A stretch of DNA of 64,000 nucleotides from positions 23,501-87,500 of the forward strand of contig WEDG01004536.1 in assembly GCA_017591395.1 (NCBI GenBank). The letters run 5' to 3'. A model generated the notes under the pieces. The model saw only the letters and a program-made list of their open reading frames with translations, had not been told where the DNA came from and did not search any database. Below, piece after piece: positions 22,718 through 33,240 of the stretch. Each line of letters opens with the position of its first letter. The first letter of the stretch is position 1. The translations under genes and the position numbers were made by a program. Origin of the DNA: Schistocephalus solidus (taxonomy: Eukaryota; Platyhelminthes; Cestoda; Diphyllobothriidea; Diphyllobothriidae).

Positions 22718-23829
22718 TCATCGAAGATAATGGCGTTTGGCTGCTTTGTCACCTGCTTCACTGCAATGACTTTCCAACATTTTTTTAAGCGTCCGGACGC
22801 AGCTGTGTTTGTGGCACAATGGGTGGTTACTTTGGTGACTGAGGACTTGACATATGTTGGCGGCCTTTCTATGTACCGTTTTCCTTAGGCTGCCGTCGGT
22901 ATTACGGTGGACCAGGGCGTCTAGGAACGCCATTTGACTATTGACCTCAGCCTCCATTGTAAAATGAATGTCCCGAGAGACGGAGTTCAGAAGCGCGTGA
23001 AATTCGGAGACCATTTCGCGCTTGAGAACGAAGAAAATATTGTCCCCATACCGCACCGAAAATATTGGTTTGTGGTTCGTGAACACATATGTCTCTAACT
23101 TTTGAAGAACCGCCTCATCAATGAAACCAGACAGTGCCGAACACATCGGCCCCCCTTTAATCTGTTCGTAGACCGTTCCCTCAAAGACGAAGTAGGTTTT
23201 GAGGCGGAAAATGTGCAGCTGGATGAGGTGCACACCTTTAGGCTTATTGATCTCCTCATTATATTGGCTCTCAAGCAGGTCACTGACAGTTTCAATTGCA
23301 AAGCTCTGAGGAATTGAGGTGAAAAGTGAGGTAACATCAAATGATACCAATAATTTGTCTGCATAAGGGTAAACACCACGGAGTCGTTCCAATAAATGGA
23401 ATGCTGAGCAGAACGTTGTATCGTAGTCTGATGAACGACAGTTCAGACGTCGGAACAGCCATTTGGCCAGATTGAATGTGGGTGTTCCGCGCAGAGATAT
23501 TATGGGTCGAAGTGGAGCATTATGCTTGTGTAATTTTGGCAGCCCATAGAATCTCGCCATGGCTGAATCTGTAGGTTTTATTGTCAGTCGTTCAGCTTTT
23601 GAGATGGCACCGTTACTCTGCAAACTAGCGAGCGTCACGTTGATTTTCGCCACCAGCTTCTTAATTGGATCTCCATCACACCTGAGGTAGGCATGATGGT
23701 CATCGAGCAGATATTTGGCCTAACGAAGTTATTCCGACTTGTCAAGTACTACTGTAGAACGTCCGTTGTTGGCTGGCAGTATCATGATGCTCCTGTCAGC
23801 GTTTAGTGTCCTGAGGGCATCCTGCACAC
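22718..23829 (-). pseudogene. Reverse transcriptase of PLE-1
   Basis: The 311-residue frame at 22,718-23,653 is a Penelope-type RT: 'FYGLPKLHK' (35-43), 'PLRPIISLRGTP' (48-59), motif A 'LVSFDVTSLFTSIP' (102-115), 'TVYEQIKGGPMCSALSG' (160-176). Motif C reads 'RYGDN' (201-205) where the family has RYVDD, so one of the two metal-binding aspartates is lost. Upstream residues ('RSIMILPANNGRSTVVLDK') continue to 23,829 with two stops near 23,715-23,725. The frame is otherwise long and clean, which suggests moderate age. Confidence 0.88.
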
Positions 23830-23863
23830 ACGTGGTTTGTGTGCCAACAGTAAGGACGTAACT
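23830..23863. repeat. 34-bp direct repeat, left copy
   Basis: Begins ACGTGGTTTGTGTG and ends AAGGACGTAACT; differs at two of 34 positions from 24,109-24,142. Both encode the conserved 'LL.HKPR' motif of the PLE on the minus strand. Interpreted as a long target duplication around the 245-bp insert. Confidence 0.85.
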
Positions 23864-24108
23864 GTGAGGTGCCGTACCGAACCTACCTCCAACGATGGAA
23901 TATTGTTTAATTTTGAAACGTCAGGATATTATACCTATTATTCCCATAATCACTCTTCTTCTGATTTATGCCCGGGGACGCGCATTTTCGCTTCAATTAG
24001 CAATATATATATATATATATAGTTCAGTATATTTAAGGGTAATAGGCATTGCCTTTGAAGACCCTATTAATTAAAAATAATTAACTGCTCCGCTCTCGGA
24101 ATAGCCAG
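23864..24108 (+). mobile_element. Short antisense PLE tail inserted in PLE-1
   Basis: About 120 bases from the left edge resemble the minus-strand 3' tail of PLE-1 (21,570-21,690) in the opposite orientation; a shared landmark is 'TTCTTCTGATTTATG'. The similarity begins at the edge of the 34-bp duplication. The rest includes a short TA microsatellite (24,001-24,020). It appears to be a severely 5'-truncated PLE of the same family. Confidence 0.75.
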
Positions 24109-24142
24109 ACGTGGTTTGTGTGTCAACAGAAAGGACGTAACT
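24109..24142. repeat. 34-bp direct repeat, right copy
   Basis: Matches 23,830-23,863 at 32 of 34 positions; see the insert between them. Confidence 0.85.
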
Positions 24143-24209
24143 TTTGGCTGATGAGATGCTTTGTATCGTCCGTCTCCTGGGAGTGTTTTAAAATCGACTC
24201 AAAATGCTG

Positions 24210-25640
24210 CCACACGAAGGTTCAGAAGACTTCGGTGAAGCAGTCATCATTGCAGGCTAAAAAAGCTCGTTTGATGGGGTACAGAATCGACATTGCTGGC
24301 TTCGCTACCTTTGCGCAATGCAGGGAGGGTTTAAGCTAGGGCGTGGTCCAGACTCCCAGGTCCTTTTGGGTATCCAATTCTTTTAACAGTATACAATTTA
24401 GTCAGTTAACCGTCCGATTCGAAGGATTGCTGTTCCTGACGCATATAATGTTGCAATCGCTCTCAATGAACGGCAAGAGCCAGTCCTTTGACCATTTTTG
24501 GAGTTGATTTAAGTTTGCCTGCAAGTTCTTTTCGTCAGCCGCAGTTTTAATGACGCACCAAAGTTTGAGAACATCGGCAATATCGCAGTCCAGTTCACTG
24601 GCGCAATCGTTGATGTAGACAATGAACAAAAGAGGGCCGAAACCAGAGCCTTGGGGAATACCACTCTCAACCTCAACCTTGGCCGACTGTTTGTCGCTGA
24701 TATGGACAGTTTGCGAGCGGCCGATTTGGACGTTTTTTGTCCATGTCAGAAGTCTATCTCTTATTCCTGTGCGGCTGAGTTTATAAAGAAGGCGGTGGTG
24801 CGCCACACTATCGAAAGCCTTTTTGAAGTCAATATAGACTGCATGCACCTTATTCCCTCTATCGACCGCCTCAGTCCAACGTTCTAAGCAGTAGAGCAAA
24901 TTTGTGACACAAGACCCACGGAAACCGTGCTGGACCACGGAAAGCAGATTGCTATGTTCTAGGAACTGCATTAGTTATTGCTTAATTATCTTTTCCATGA
25001 TTTTGCAGCAAACTGAAGTTAGGCTGACCGGTTGATAATATTTTGCGGAAACCCAGCTTCCACCCTTATAGAGCGGTGTAATCCATGTGGATTTTCAATC
25101 GGCTGGTAGACCTCCGGTCTCGAAGGATGTTTGGAAAGGCGTAGAGAGTAGTTTTGCCAACTCTCTCGCGAGCTCTTTAAACATCTTGGCAGGTAATTTA
25201 TCGGGACCAGGTGACTTAGATTCCTTTTACTCTATCAGTTCCTTGAGGACAATAGCCTCAGTGATTTGCACAGTCTCGACTTCGAAGACATCGACAGGAT
25301 AACCGTATCTCGTTTCCTTTGTGAAAACTGACCTGAAAAATTCCGAAACATGATCAGCCTTCGCACTGTCTTCAGTAAGGTCTATGCCCTCGGCGGTTCT
25401 CAACAGGGGTATCGGATCCTAGCTCCTTGTTTTTGGCCTGAGGTAACCGTAAAACAGTTTTGGATTCACAGTTGCCCGGTTCAGCAGGTTCACTTCGAAA
25501 TCCCGTCTTGTTCTAACAATAAGGCCCTTGACCCGATTTCTCTGAGTTTGTTTAACGCATTAATAGATGTACGAGTTCCATCCGTAAGCAAATTTTTCAC
25601 AATCTCCCCTTTTGTTAACTTCGATTTTTAAGGCCTGCGT
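24210..25640 (-). pseudogene. Reverse transcriptase of CR1-like LINE
   Basis: Palm motifs are in the 189-residue frame at 24,402-24,971: 'VQHGFRGS' (13-20), motif A 'VYIDFKKAFDSV' (45-56) and motif B 'SGIPQGSGFGPLLFIVYIND' (103-122). Motif C, normally 'FADDVK', reads 'IADVLK' (131-136), so the catalytic aspartate pair is destroyed. Fingers continue upstream with stops near 25,090 and 24,970 ('GPDKLPAKMFKELA', 'WITPLYKGG', 'YQPVSLTSVCCKIMEKIIK'). Related to CR1/Jockey-group RTs. Non-functional. Confidence 0.88.
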
Positions 25641-25699
25641 AAGCCAGCGTGGTCGTTTGGTTAACCTCTTTCTCAAAATCGCACTGTGATTTTCGATGA

Positions 25700-26480
25700 G
25701 CCTGTGCAGTATGTCCATGAACGTTCCCCAGTCCTCAGTTATGTTTCCAAAAGAATGAAGGTTCCCGCTGAGTGCGCATGAGTTCGGCCCTCATTCCACC
25801 GAAATCGCCTTGCCATACACTCCATCTGACTGTTGTGGGTGTTTCTGGTTTAAAAAATAGCGAGTACAACGTGGTCACTTTTACCTAGCGGAAATAGACA
25901 TGACACTTCGTCGATGCTGTCCTGCGGCTTCGTGAGAACTAGGTCCAGGCAATTGGCCTGTTGTCCTTCGCTCACCCTTGTTGGAAAAGTGACGTGCTGT
26001 GTGAGACGTAGCTTTAGTGTCGTGCTCAGAAAACAACCGTCGAAGGCTAGATCAGCGCTATGTGCGCAGACCGAGCCCCAGTTGATGTGAGGCGCATTAA
26101 AGGCACCCATGTTTAGGAAATCCGACCGTGTAGCAATCTTTTCAAGCTCCTTTAGCAGGAAAGCATTGGCTATGGGATCTCTTCTTGGTTGACGGTAGAG
26201 TATCAGGACATCTATACTCTATGAACCTGACACTTTTATGGAAGTAGACGCCTGTATATTCGTTTTGTCTAAAACTGTAAGTTCATTTTTTAAACATGTG
26301 AGTACGCCTTCTCCTTTGTGCCCTTTCCTGTCTTTTCTAAGCAGTTGGTAGCCAGGCATAGTTACCTCCCGGTCGTCCACGTGTTGGGACAACCAGGTTT
26401 CTGTTAGAGAAATTATATCAGGAGATAGTTCACAGACATCAATATTAAGCTCGTCGAGCTTCGATAAATTACTCTGTGCA
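25700..26480 (-). pseudogene. AP endonuclease of CR1-like LINE
   Basis: Reading minus-strand frames from 26,480 gives 'SPDIISLTETWLSQHV' with the catalytic glutamate, 'LLRKDRKGHKGEGVL', a 'YRQPRRDP' block and then 'MGAFNAPHINWG' where the family has GDFN, so a catalytic aspartate is changed to alanine. The frame 25,850-26,110 continues with 'ANCLDLVLTKP' and 'GKSDHVVLAIF', the Asp-His end of the fold. A stop separates the halves. The domain would have nicked DNA for priming; this copy cannot. Confidence 0.85.
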
Positions 26481-26566
26481 CTGGTGTACGTGAATGTTAG
26501 TTATCGGTTTGCCCAGGAAGTGCTTGCGATCTGGCGCGAGCCCATTTTACTGGGTCGACTGCGTGG

Positions 26567-27154
26567 TCATCCGAAACGGGCATCTCCAGGGGGAGAACAA
26601 TGGACGATGGATCCCTTGGTTGTTGTAAATAACCAAATTTTGTTCGACTTCGCTGAGCCGCTGTCCCAGTACGGAGAAAAGTTGATTACTTTTTTTCCGT
26701 TCCGCAGGTGAGAAGTCCTGTTGAAAATAAATGCCATTATTTGAATTTTTAACTTAAAGCGACTAGACAGAATGCACCTGGATTTCTGGCTACTGGTCAT
26801 GATAACTTTAAGAGGCCTAGGACGTATGGATTCAGATTGGCTTTCGGGCCGTTTTCCAAGGCGGAAGACTTTTTCCGTTTCAATCGACGCATTAGGTTCC
26901 AGTATATTGTTCACAAATTCTGGAAAGTGGTTCATGTCTTCGGAATATCGGACTACGGGAGTTGTCGCTGTTGATTCAGGTAGTCCCTGTACTATGAAGC
27001 CTTTTTTTCTGTCGGTGGCATTTTTTGTACCTACGACGCTGTCGTCCACTATCTGGTGGGTAGGTTCCACGCATCGCACCGGTGCTGATGGAGCGGATGC
27101 TGCTTGGCTATATGCGGGTTTTGTTCCGTTTTTTTTTATTTCGGTGAGTTCCAC
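26567..27154 (-). CDS. ORF1 protein of CR1-like LINE (open frame)
   Basis: A 195-residue open frame just upstream of the endonuclease. It contains 'KKGFIVQGLPES' (about residues 50-61), 'VFRLGKRPES' (95-104) and 'RPRPLKVIMTSSQ' (111-123), a pattern I associate with the RNA-binding, RRM-like ORF1 of flatworm CR1 elements. The C-terminal part is lysine- and arginine-rich ('HLRNGKKVINFSP'). The role would be coating of the RNA template. The start at 27,154 is simply the first ATG in the frame. Whether the protein is intact cannot be told without a consensus. Confidence 0.65.
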   Translation of the reverse strand: MELTEIKKNGTKPAYSQAASAPSAPVRCVEPTHQIVDDSVVGTKNATDRKKGFIVQGLPESTATTPVVRYSEDMNHFPEFVNNILEPNASIETEKVFRLGKRPESQSESIRPRPLKVIMTSSQKSRCILSSRFKLKIQIMAFIFNRTSHLRNGKKVINFSPYWDSGSAKSNKIWLFTTTKGSIVHCSPPGDARFG

Positions 27155-27589
27155 GGCTTCGAAGATTTTGAATCGCAGGTCATTTTACCGAAGTACTGAA
27201 TTTTGGATATTATTTCTTATGCAGGTAGCCGTTTGCGTCATATTAGTAGATTCACCAAAACGTTAAAACTCATTGCTGATAAATGCAAACCTCCGCAACA
27301 AAATTTGGCAATAAATATGCATAAAATCAATTGTGTGTGAGAGAGAGAGTCGTTTGCGTTGTATTGACGCGCTTATCCACCCATCTCCTTTTAATCCAGT
27401 CGAAAGTGGAGAAAAAACCGTATGTTTTTAACCACAAGTACCCCGTCGCCGCCGCTGCCACATGCGTGCACAGACGACAGGCTGATGGTAGCCACGAGGT
27501 AGATGCGTTGGACCAAAACGGGGGCCATATCAGGGCACGGCAGGCGTTATTCGGGTTGCGCTCCCATAAAAAATGCCGATCATGGGGGT

Positions 27590-27830
27590 GTGGTGGCACG
27601 CCCAGTGGCGGCTCCGGTCGCGCCAGCCACTAGTGTCTTCTCCGGCCTCCGGTCTTCTTGACTCTGTTATGACACTTGGCTCAGGTGGGGGAGGAGGAGA
27701 GAGTGTGGTTACTGCAGCGCAAGGTGGCTATCACTTAACACTAATTCACGCGCAAGTCACTGTCCCTGCACCACCCTTCTGTGGGGCATACGGTGTACAT
27801 CGTCGGACTTGGACGGTCGAACTGTCGAAT
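27590..27830 (+). mobile_element. 5'-truncated zinc-finger LINE (3' UTR only)
   Basis: Matches the last 240 bases of the 3' UTR at 15,358-15,596, beginning at 'GTGTGGTGGCA' and ending at 'GGTCGAACTGTCG'. Landmarks such as 'CACTTAACACTAATTCACGC' and 'CAAGTCACTGTCCCTGCACC' are present. A typical extreme 5' truncation. It defines the 3' end of the family independently of the nested copy. Confidence 0.8.
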
Positions 27831-28414
27831 TCTATACCCAAGTGCGCGTTCGTATTTAAGATGTGACGGTGTGGTATCGAACGAGGGACAGACTGCTAGA
27901 ATGCATATGAATGTCCAAAATCTCGTGCGAATCCATCCACCGTCACGAACCCAAAAGCCAACCGCCAGGTTAACAAACAAACGCACCTGGGAGTTAATGA
28001 CTGCGTTGGCACGAGCGTGATTAATAAAACTTTTACGACGGCAGCCATGAGGGCCACGTGAAAACACGTTGTAACGACAAATTATGCACCTACATAAAGT
28101 ACTCCAATATCATACCATCGTGAACGAAATCTGTTGGAGGATACCAAATTAACCGAACTTGTGAATGGCTAGCCGAAATTCTTACATGCCATTTGAACTA
28201 TAAAGCTTCACGTTTAACCTAGTTTATTCCTTTACAGTAGAAGAGGGTAGCTTTTGACTAGGAATTTTCTTCAACTGTTATGCATCGATTAAAATCCCAA
28301 AAAATAACCAGTTTGATAGAGAATCTGTATAAATTAATGCTACTTTTATGTTTTAGTAGACACTTTCAACATCTATGAAGTGCTTTATCAATACTGCCTG
28401 CTGCTGCTGCAGCT
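27831..28414. other. No recognisable feature
   Basis: Short frames only and no domain. AT-rich towards the right, then abruptly the GGA microsatellite, preceded by a small CTG/CAG run at 28,397-28,412. Confidence 0.4.
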
Positions 28415-29244
28415 GAGGAGGAGGAGGAGGAGGAGGAGGAGAAGGAGGAGGAGGAGGGAGGAGGAGGAGGAGGAGGAGGAGGAGGAGGGAGGAGGAGGAG
28501 GAGGAGGAGGAGGAGGAGGAGGAGGAGGAGGATGAGGGAGGGAGGAGGAGGAGGAGGAGGAGGGGGAGGGATGAGGAGGGAGGAGGAGGAGGGAGGAGGA
28601 GGAGGAGGAGAGGGAGGAGAGGAGGAGGAGGAGGAGGAGGAGGGAGGGAGGAGGAGGAGGGAGGAGGAGGAGGAGGAGGGAGGAGGGAGGAGGAGGAGGA
28701 GGAGGAGGAGGAGGAGGAGGAGGAGGAGGAGGAGGAGGAGGAGGAGGAGGAGGAGGAGGAGGAGGGAGGAGGAGGAGGAGGAGGAGGAGGAGGAGGAGGA
28801 GGAGGAGGAGGAGGAGGAGGAGGAGGAGGAGGAGGAGGAGGAGGAGGAGGAGGAGGAGGAGGAGGAGGAGGAGGAGGAGGAGGAGGAGGAGGAGGAGGAG
28901 GAGGAGGAGGAGGAGGAGGGAGGAGGAGGAGGAGGAGGAGGAGGAGGAGGAGGAGGAGGAGGAGGAGGAGGAGGAGGAGGAGGAGGAGGAGGTGGAGGTG
29001 GCGGTGGCGGATGAAAATTGAGGAGAAGAAGAAGAAGAAGAAGAAGAAGAAGAAGAAGAAGAAGAAGAAGAAGAAGAAGAAGAAGAAGAAGAAGAAGAAG
29101 AAGAAGAAGAAGAAGAAGAAGAAGAAGAAGAAGAAGAAGAAGAAGAAGAAGAAGAAGAAGAAGAAGAAGAAGAAGAAGAAGAAGAAGAAGAAGAAGAAGA
29201 AGAAGAAGAAGAAGAAGAAGAAGAAGAAGAAGAAGAAGAAGAAG

Positions 29245-29274
<30 letters not shown>
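28415..29274 (+). repeat. 860-bp polypurine microsatellite, GGA then GAA
   Basis: An impure (GGA)n tract fills 28,415-28,992, then a short interruption (29,000-29,020) and a nearly pure (GAA)n tract of about 250 bases to 29,274. The plus strand is almost all purine, which permits triplex (H-DNA) or, for the GGA part, G-rich structures. All long frames here (poly-Phe, poly-Pro, poly-Lys, poly-Glu, poly-Arg) are artefacts of the repeat. Length could be misassembled. Confidence 0.95.
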
Positions 29275-29275
<1 letters not shown>

Positions 29276-30503
29276 GCAGGATAGGTGACAAGGTCAGTGC
29301 CGTTAGACTGCGATTGAATGGTCTCCCGTGTCAGTTGGCAAGACAGGCAGACAGACGGACAGGCAGGCTCCGTTTTGCTTATGGCAACTGCTGAGTGAAA
29401 AAAATAGGATTTTTCATTCTCAAGTAGGACTGTTCAATGGAATGGTAAGTACGCTAATGTGGGAACCTTGATAGCTTCATCTGGACATAACCCGGCATTC
29501 CTCCAGCTGTTGGCTGCTGCTCCAGCCGCATCCCTGACAAGAACCAACAGGATTCTTAACCAGTAGGACATTTGCAACGGGAACGAACACTTTGCATGCC
29601 TTACACCTTCAGTATCACTCTACGCCCACACCATGTCCCACTTCTAGATCACCCCCGCGCGTTGAAACTAACTGCACACACCTACCAACTAAGCCACAGT
29701 TCTACAAAAGCCGTGCAGATGTCCAGAAGTGGCGTCTGACTTGTAGGAGGAAATTAACTTAACTTTGCAATTACTTTTTAAGAGCCTAAACTATGCAATT
29801 TTAAAAATGTAGGAATTGCTCTTTTTCCGGCATTTTACTCTATGTTATTATTTTTGCATAAAATTTGGAATTATGTTACGTGCAGGCCCCCTGCTAAAGG
29901 CCTAGTTTCCTATTCCCTTGGAGGAACGCATTTTTCAGTAAACATTTTAGGACGCGTTTGAAACATGACCCTTACGACTAGAACATTGTAAGTCCTACCT
30001 TTCAGGAATGATTTTTTCTGTTTCAGGAGGGCTTAGGAAATCATCTTTTACGTAATTATTTATCATACTAATAGCACAGGCAATAGCTAAAAGCTCCGAG
30101 ACGTGAAATTCGCAGATCCGGTGCCACCGGAGTAAATCCTTCAGAACAAACCTATTATTCGCATCCAAATGTTCTTCTCTTTTCAACCATTAAGTTGCGA
30201 CCAGATGTACTTCTGCAGTGTGCTTTGAGTCCTGCACTCTCCCACCGAGCCACTGGTCTGAATCCCAGTTCATTCAAACCTGTGCTTGAGTACGACTGCC
30301 TAAGGACAGTTAATAAACTATAAATGACCATCACAGCCTCCTTGGTCTGCATATCCTATAGCGTATCAAGCATCCGCCTTCCAATTAAACTATTTCAAAT
30401 GTTAGCACATCTAAAGAGTTGGAGAAATTTTGTTCCGAGTATTTGATTCTAATTGTGCAAAGTACCTTGGCCGACCATGTATGGAAAACAGCCAGGTAAG
30501 AAT
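29275..30503. other. No gene; one tRNA-like block
   Basis: No domain was found in short frames. On the minus strand about 29,645-29,705 reads 'TGGCTTAGTTGGTAGGTG', like a tRNA A box, but the downstream B box is poor. It is more likely an eroded tRNA-derived SINE head than a tRNA gene. Confidence 0.4.
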
Positions 30504-30887
30504 AAGAAGAAGAAGAAGAAGAAGAGAGAAGAAGAAAAAGAAGAAGAAAAAGAGGAGGAGGAGGAGGAGGAGGAGGAGGAGGAGGAGGAGGAGGAGGAGG
30601 AGGAGGAGAGGAGGAGGAGGAGGAGGAGGAGGGAGGAGGAGGAGGAGGAGGAGGAGGAGGAGGAGGAGGAGGAGGAGGAGGAGGAGGAGGAGGAGGAGGA
30701 GGAGGAGGAGGGAGGAGGAGGAGGAGGAGGAGGAGGGAGGAGGAGGAGGAGGAGGAGGGAGGAGGAGGAGGAGGAGGAGGGAGGAGGGAGGAGGAGGAGG
30801 AGGAGGAGGAGGAGGAGGAGGAGGAGGAGGAGGAGGAGGAGGAGGAGGAGGAGGAGGAGGAGGAGGAGGAGGAGGAGGAGGAGGAGG
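30504..30887 (+). repeat. Second polypurine microsatellite, GAA then GGA
   Basis: About 55 bases of (GAA)-like repeat followed by about 330 bases of impure (GGA)n. The order is reversed relative to the tract at 28,415-29,274. Long low-complexity frames on both strands are artefacts. Confidence 0.95.
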
Positions 30888-31830
30888 CGATCACTGGAAC
30901 ATGGGGTGTTTTGGCGAATAATCAATTGCGGTACCCTTCTCCTTGGATGCGCCTCATTTCAGGAGAGCGAGGTGCGATCGCCGCAATAAGAATTTTTGCA
31001 CCCGGTGCTTCAGATCATTACTCAAATTACCATCAGGAACATCACAGATGAACGCACAGAGGGTTCAGATACCATACAATCACATACCTATCATAACTAA
31101 CGGCTCCCGCATCCATATTCCACGATGATTGCGACGAGGGCTTTGTAACTGTCATCCTAATCAACGGGACCCGGTCACACCTTCAAGTTCTGTGAGACCG
31201 AAACTCGTGCGAGGGCTTACAACAACATGAGCCGTGAGCAGCTTGAGTGCTGGCTCCCCAGTCGCCGTAACGACACCCCCTTCCTCCATACTGAGTGGTT
31301 CAACTGTAGCCGGATAGCGTTATTAGACAGGCAGCGATCGTACGGATGAAAACCCTTTCCAGTGAGCCAAACTGACGATAAATCAGAACGATGGTAACCA
31401 AAATGGACCGTTAACCACGTGGGGAGTCCGCGGGCAGCCATTGGTTCCAATGACAGCACAGGAGAACCAGCTTGTGACAACTAAAGTCTCGGATGCTGGC
31501 GATCACCACCGCTGAATGTGGCAACTGCTGATTATGATTATGCGATTATGATTATGTGTCGCCACGTTGAAGTTATCCTGTAGAGGTAGGCCCCTGTGGC
31601 GAAACATAGGAACAGAAGCCACCCGCAATGCAAGTGATTTTTCACCAACGTTCCGAGAAAATACAGTTAGATTTAAGTTAAGGTTAGAGATATCGTTCTG
31701 TTTAAGTGTAGGCTAAGGCTTAACATATTTATTTCTACATTCGATGTGTAATTCCTACGCCATCTTGAATCTCCGGTTTTCTTAATGCTGCAGTAGATGC
31801 AGGGAAATTTCACTGTCACTATAATCCAGT
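30888..31830. other. No recognisable gene
   Basis: Moderately GC-rich at 31,200-31,500 with an 87-codon minus-strand frame (31,217-31,480) without recognisable motif. Nothing else supported. Confidence 0.4.
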
Positions 31831-31834
31831 GCAA

Positions 31835-31915
31835 TTCATCGTCGCTGCATCAACCTGCTGTGAAGCATATGGTAGACATCATTGAAATCGGCTGTCGAAC
31901 TGTCGGATGTTTTAT
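31835..31915 (+). repeat. Relic of zinc-finger LINE 3' end
   Basis: Contains 'ATGGTAGACATCATTGAAATC' in diverged form of the terminal block 'CGGTGGACCTCATCGAAATC', followed by 'GGCTGTCGAACTGTCG'. This is the expected 3' terminus of the family, strongly truncated. Confidence 0.65.
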
Positions 31916-31944
31916 ACCATGAAATGTTAACCAACATTCAGAAA

Positions 31945-32365
31945 TGCGTTGCATCCATTGCAAACATTTTGAACGCTATATGATGCCTTCTTAAAAGCCC
32001 TTAGAAATGTATTATTTTCTTACGCGGAAATGATGCCAGTTCTTCAAATATAAAATTTTACAAAGACGTTATGTGATACTAAATCAGTGAAATAAAGAAT
32101 ATCTTGTGTTTGTTTTATATAACATATATTTGAATTTATAGGGGCACCCAAAATTAATGAGAAATGTTATGCTACTTAAACTCATTTTTTACTAAGTGTA
32201 GGTTTTGCATAAAGAAGCCATAAAGAAGTTCATTCAAAACCGGCATCCTGTGGTAGCTGATATATCGGGGGTATTTTGCTGCAGGATGCTTAATATAACG
32301 ATCATATTTTCTGATCAAAAAAAAATATTCAGAATTTTTGTTAACGTTTCCTGAGATATAATATT
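31945..32365 (+). repeat. AT-rich repeat R1, copy 3
   Basis: Shares the ordered R1 blocks with the copies at 2.5 and 41.3 kb: 'AATTAATGAGAAA', 'AGAAGTTCATTCAAAA', 'TTTTGCTGCAGGATG' and 'CTGATCAAAAAA'. It directly follows the LINE 3' relic. Confidence 0.55.
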
Positions 32366-32599
32366 TACTAGCAACTACATCGGCATGGTAACTGCAATAC
32401 CTTAATTAGATTGCATTGGTTATATTAATTACAGTAAACGAATTAATACAGGGAAATTAGATTTAGGAAGGGTTCATGTGAAGGCTGGAGCTGTTAAGGG
32501 TTGGGTTGGGGTCAGTAACAGGGTTTGGGCACGAGAATATTTACCTTTACTGAAATTTAGTTCAAGGTCACTTGTATTGCTCAGTGTCGTTCCTATTGC

Positions 32600-32745
32600 C
32601 GTATCCTATGGGTGGTGGCCATATAAATAATCTCGACCCCTAAAACGACTGTACGCCGTGTGCATCTATCACACTTACCTGTAGCTGTCTCTGATTATGG
32701 GTTCGCGTGAGAGTCTGAAACGCAAGTTGAATGAAAGTATCGATG
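32600..32745 (+). repeat. PLE-type tail relic
   Basis: 'ATATAAATAATCTCG' followed by 'CTATCACACTTACCTGTAGC' and 'GGGTTCGCGTGAGAGTCTGAA' resembles the noncoding tail after the GIY-YIG domain of the PLE at 52,730-52,830 and the one at 40,185-40,260. A solo tail without coding sequence. Confidence 0.5.
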
Positions 32746-33164
32746 CATCGCATCGCATCTCCTTCTGCTAACATCGATTTTTCCCTAGTCTCTATAAACT
32801 CCAATTGTGTGGTTTATCAGAGCTTCAAATAGGTAAACTAGCATTCAATCGCTCAGCGGAAAACGTAAGAACAAAGGAAAGCACCTGAAGTAGCCAAGTA
32901 TGATTGGGAGACAGCGCCTACGCGCACACACATACACGAGAGGTTGTAAGAAGACGTTTTTTTGAAAAATAAAATGCGCAGTTTACGGCCCACCCCCTAG
33001 GCAGTAATCTTCTGCGCAGAATGCTGACACCACTTCCTGCATCAAATTACTTACCTGCACAGTTTGCCATATTTCCACTTACTCCCGAGCATGCGTCCTA
33101 GAATTCCCAATTTTCGGAGGAAAATTCGACAACGCACGGAATTACCAGCCCTCTGCTCCTCTTC

Positions 33165-33240
33165 TGGGAGCCTTGAACTCGTGGCGACCTGCTTCCGCAA
33201 TCAGCGGCCCCAACGCTAACTCATCCTGCCTTCTCCTGAC
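33165..33240 (-). repeat. tRNA-like block, putative SINE head
   Basis: On the minus strand the order is an A-box-like 'ATGAGTTAGCGTTGG' followed by a B-box-like 'GAGTTCAAGGCTC', spaced as in a tRNA. Pairing in the arms is poor, so it is likely a pseudo-tRNA or SINE head rather than a gene. Confidence 0.4.

Larger units (their letters stand above)
21500..24200 (-). mobile_element. Penelope-like element PLE-1 (degenerate)
   Basis: Minus-strand retroelement with an N-terminal helical region ('ETDDTKHLISQK' near 24,150), Penelope-type reverse transcriptase and a C-terminal GIY-YIG endonuclease, followed by a noncoding tail to about 21,500. It interrupts the thumb of a CR1-like LINE at about 24,200. 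It is itself interrupted at 23,864-24,108 by a short antisense sequence related to its own tail. Stops, a frameshift and a changed RT active site show it is inactive. Confidence 0.85.
24200..27300 (-). mobile_element. CR1-like LINE (degenerate)
   Basis: Minus-strand non-LTR element with ORF1, an AP endonuclease and an RT in the expected order. Its 3' end is cut off by PLE-1 at about 24,200, inside the RT thumb ('LKPSLHCAKVAKPAMS' and 'PIKRAFLACNDDCF' are still visible at 24,220-24,330). I did not find the rest of the thumb beyond PLE-1, so it was deleted or moved. A GA-rich stretch near 27,335 marks the approximate 5' edge. Confidence 0.82.

Noticed and set aside
24110..24345. Reading all of 24,110-24,345 as the N-terminus of PLE-1
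   Set aside because: The right part matches the RT thumb of the CR1-like LINE in continuity with 24,402; only about 24,109-24,200 fits the PLE.
28353..29394. Very long frames of poly-Phe, Leu, Pro, Ser, Glu, Arg, Lys
   Set aside because: They are translations of the GGA/GAA microsatellites on both strands, as are those at 30,385-30,989.
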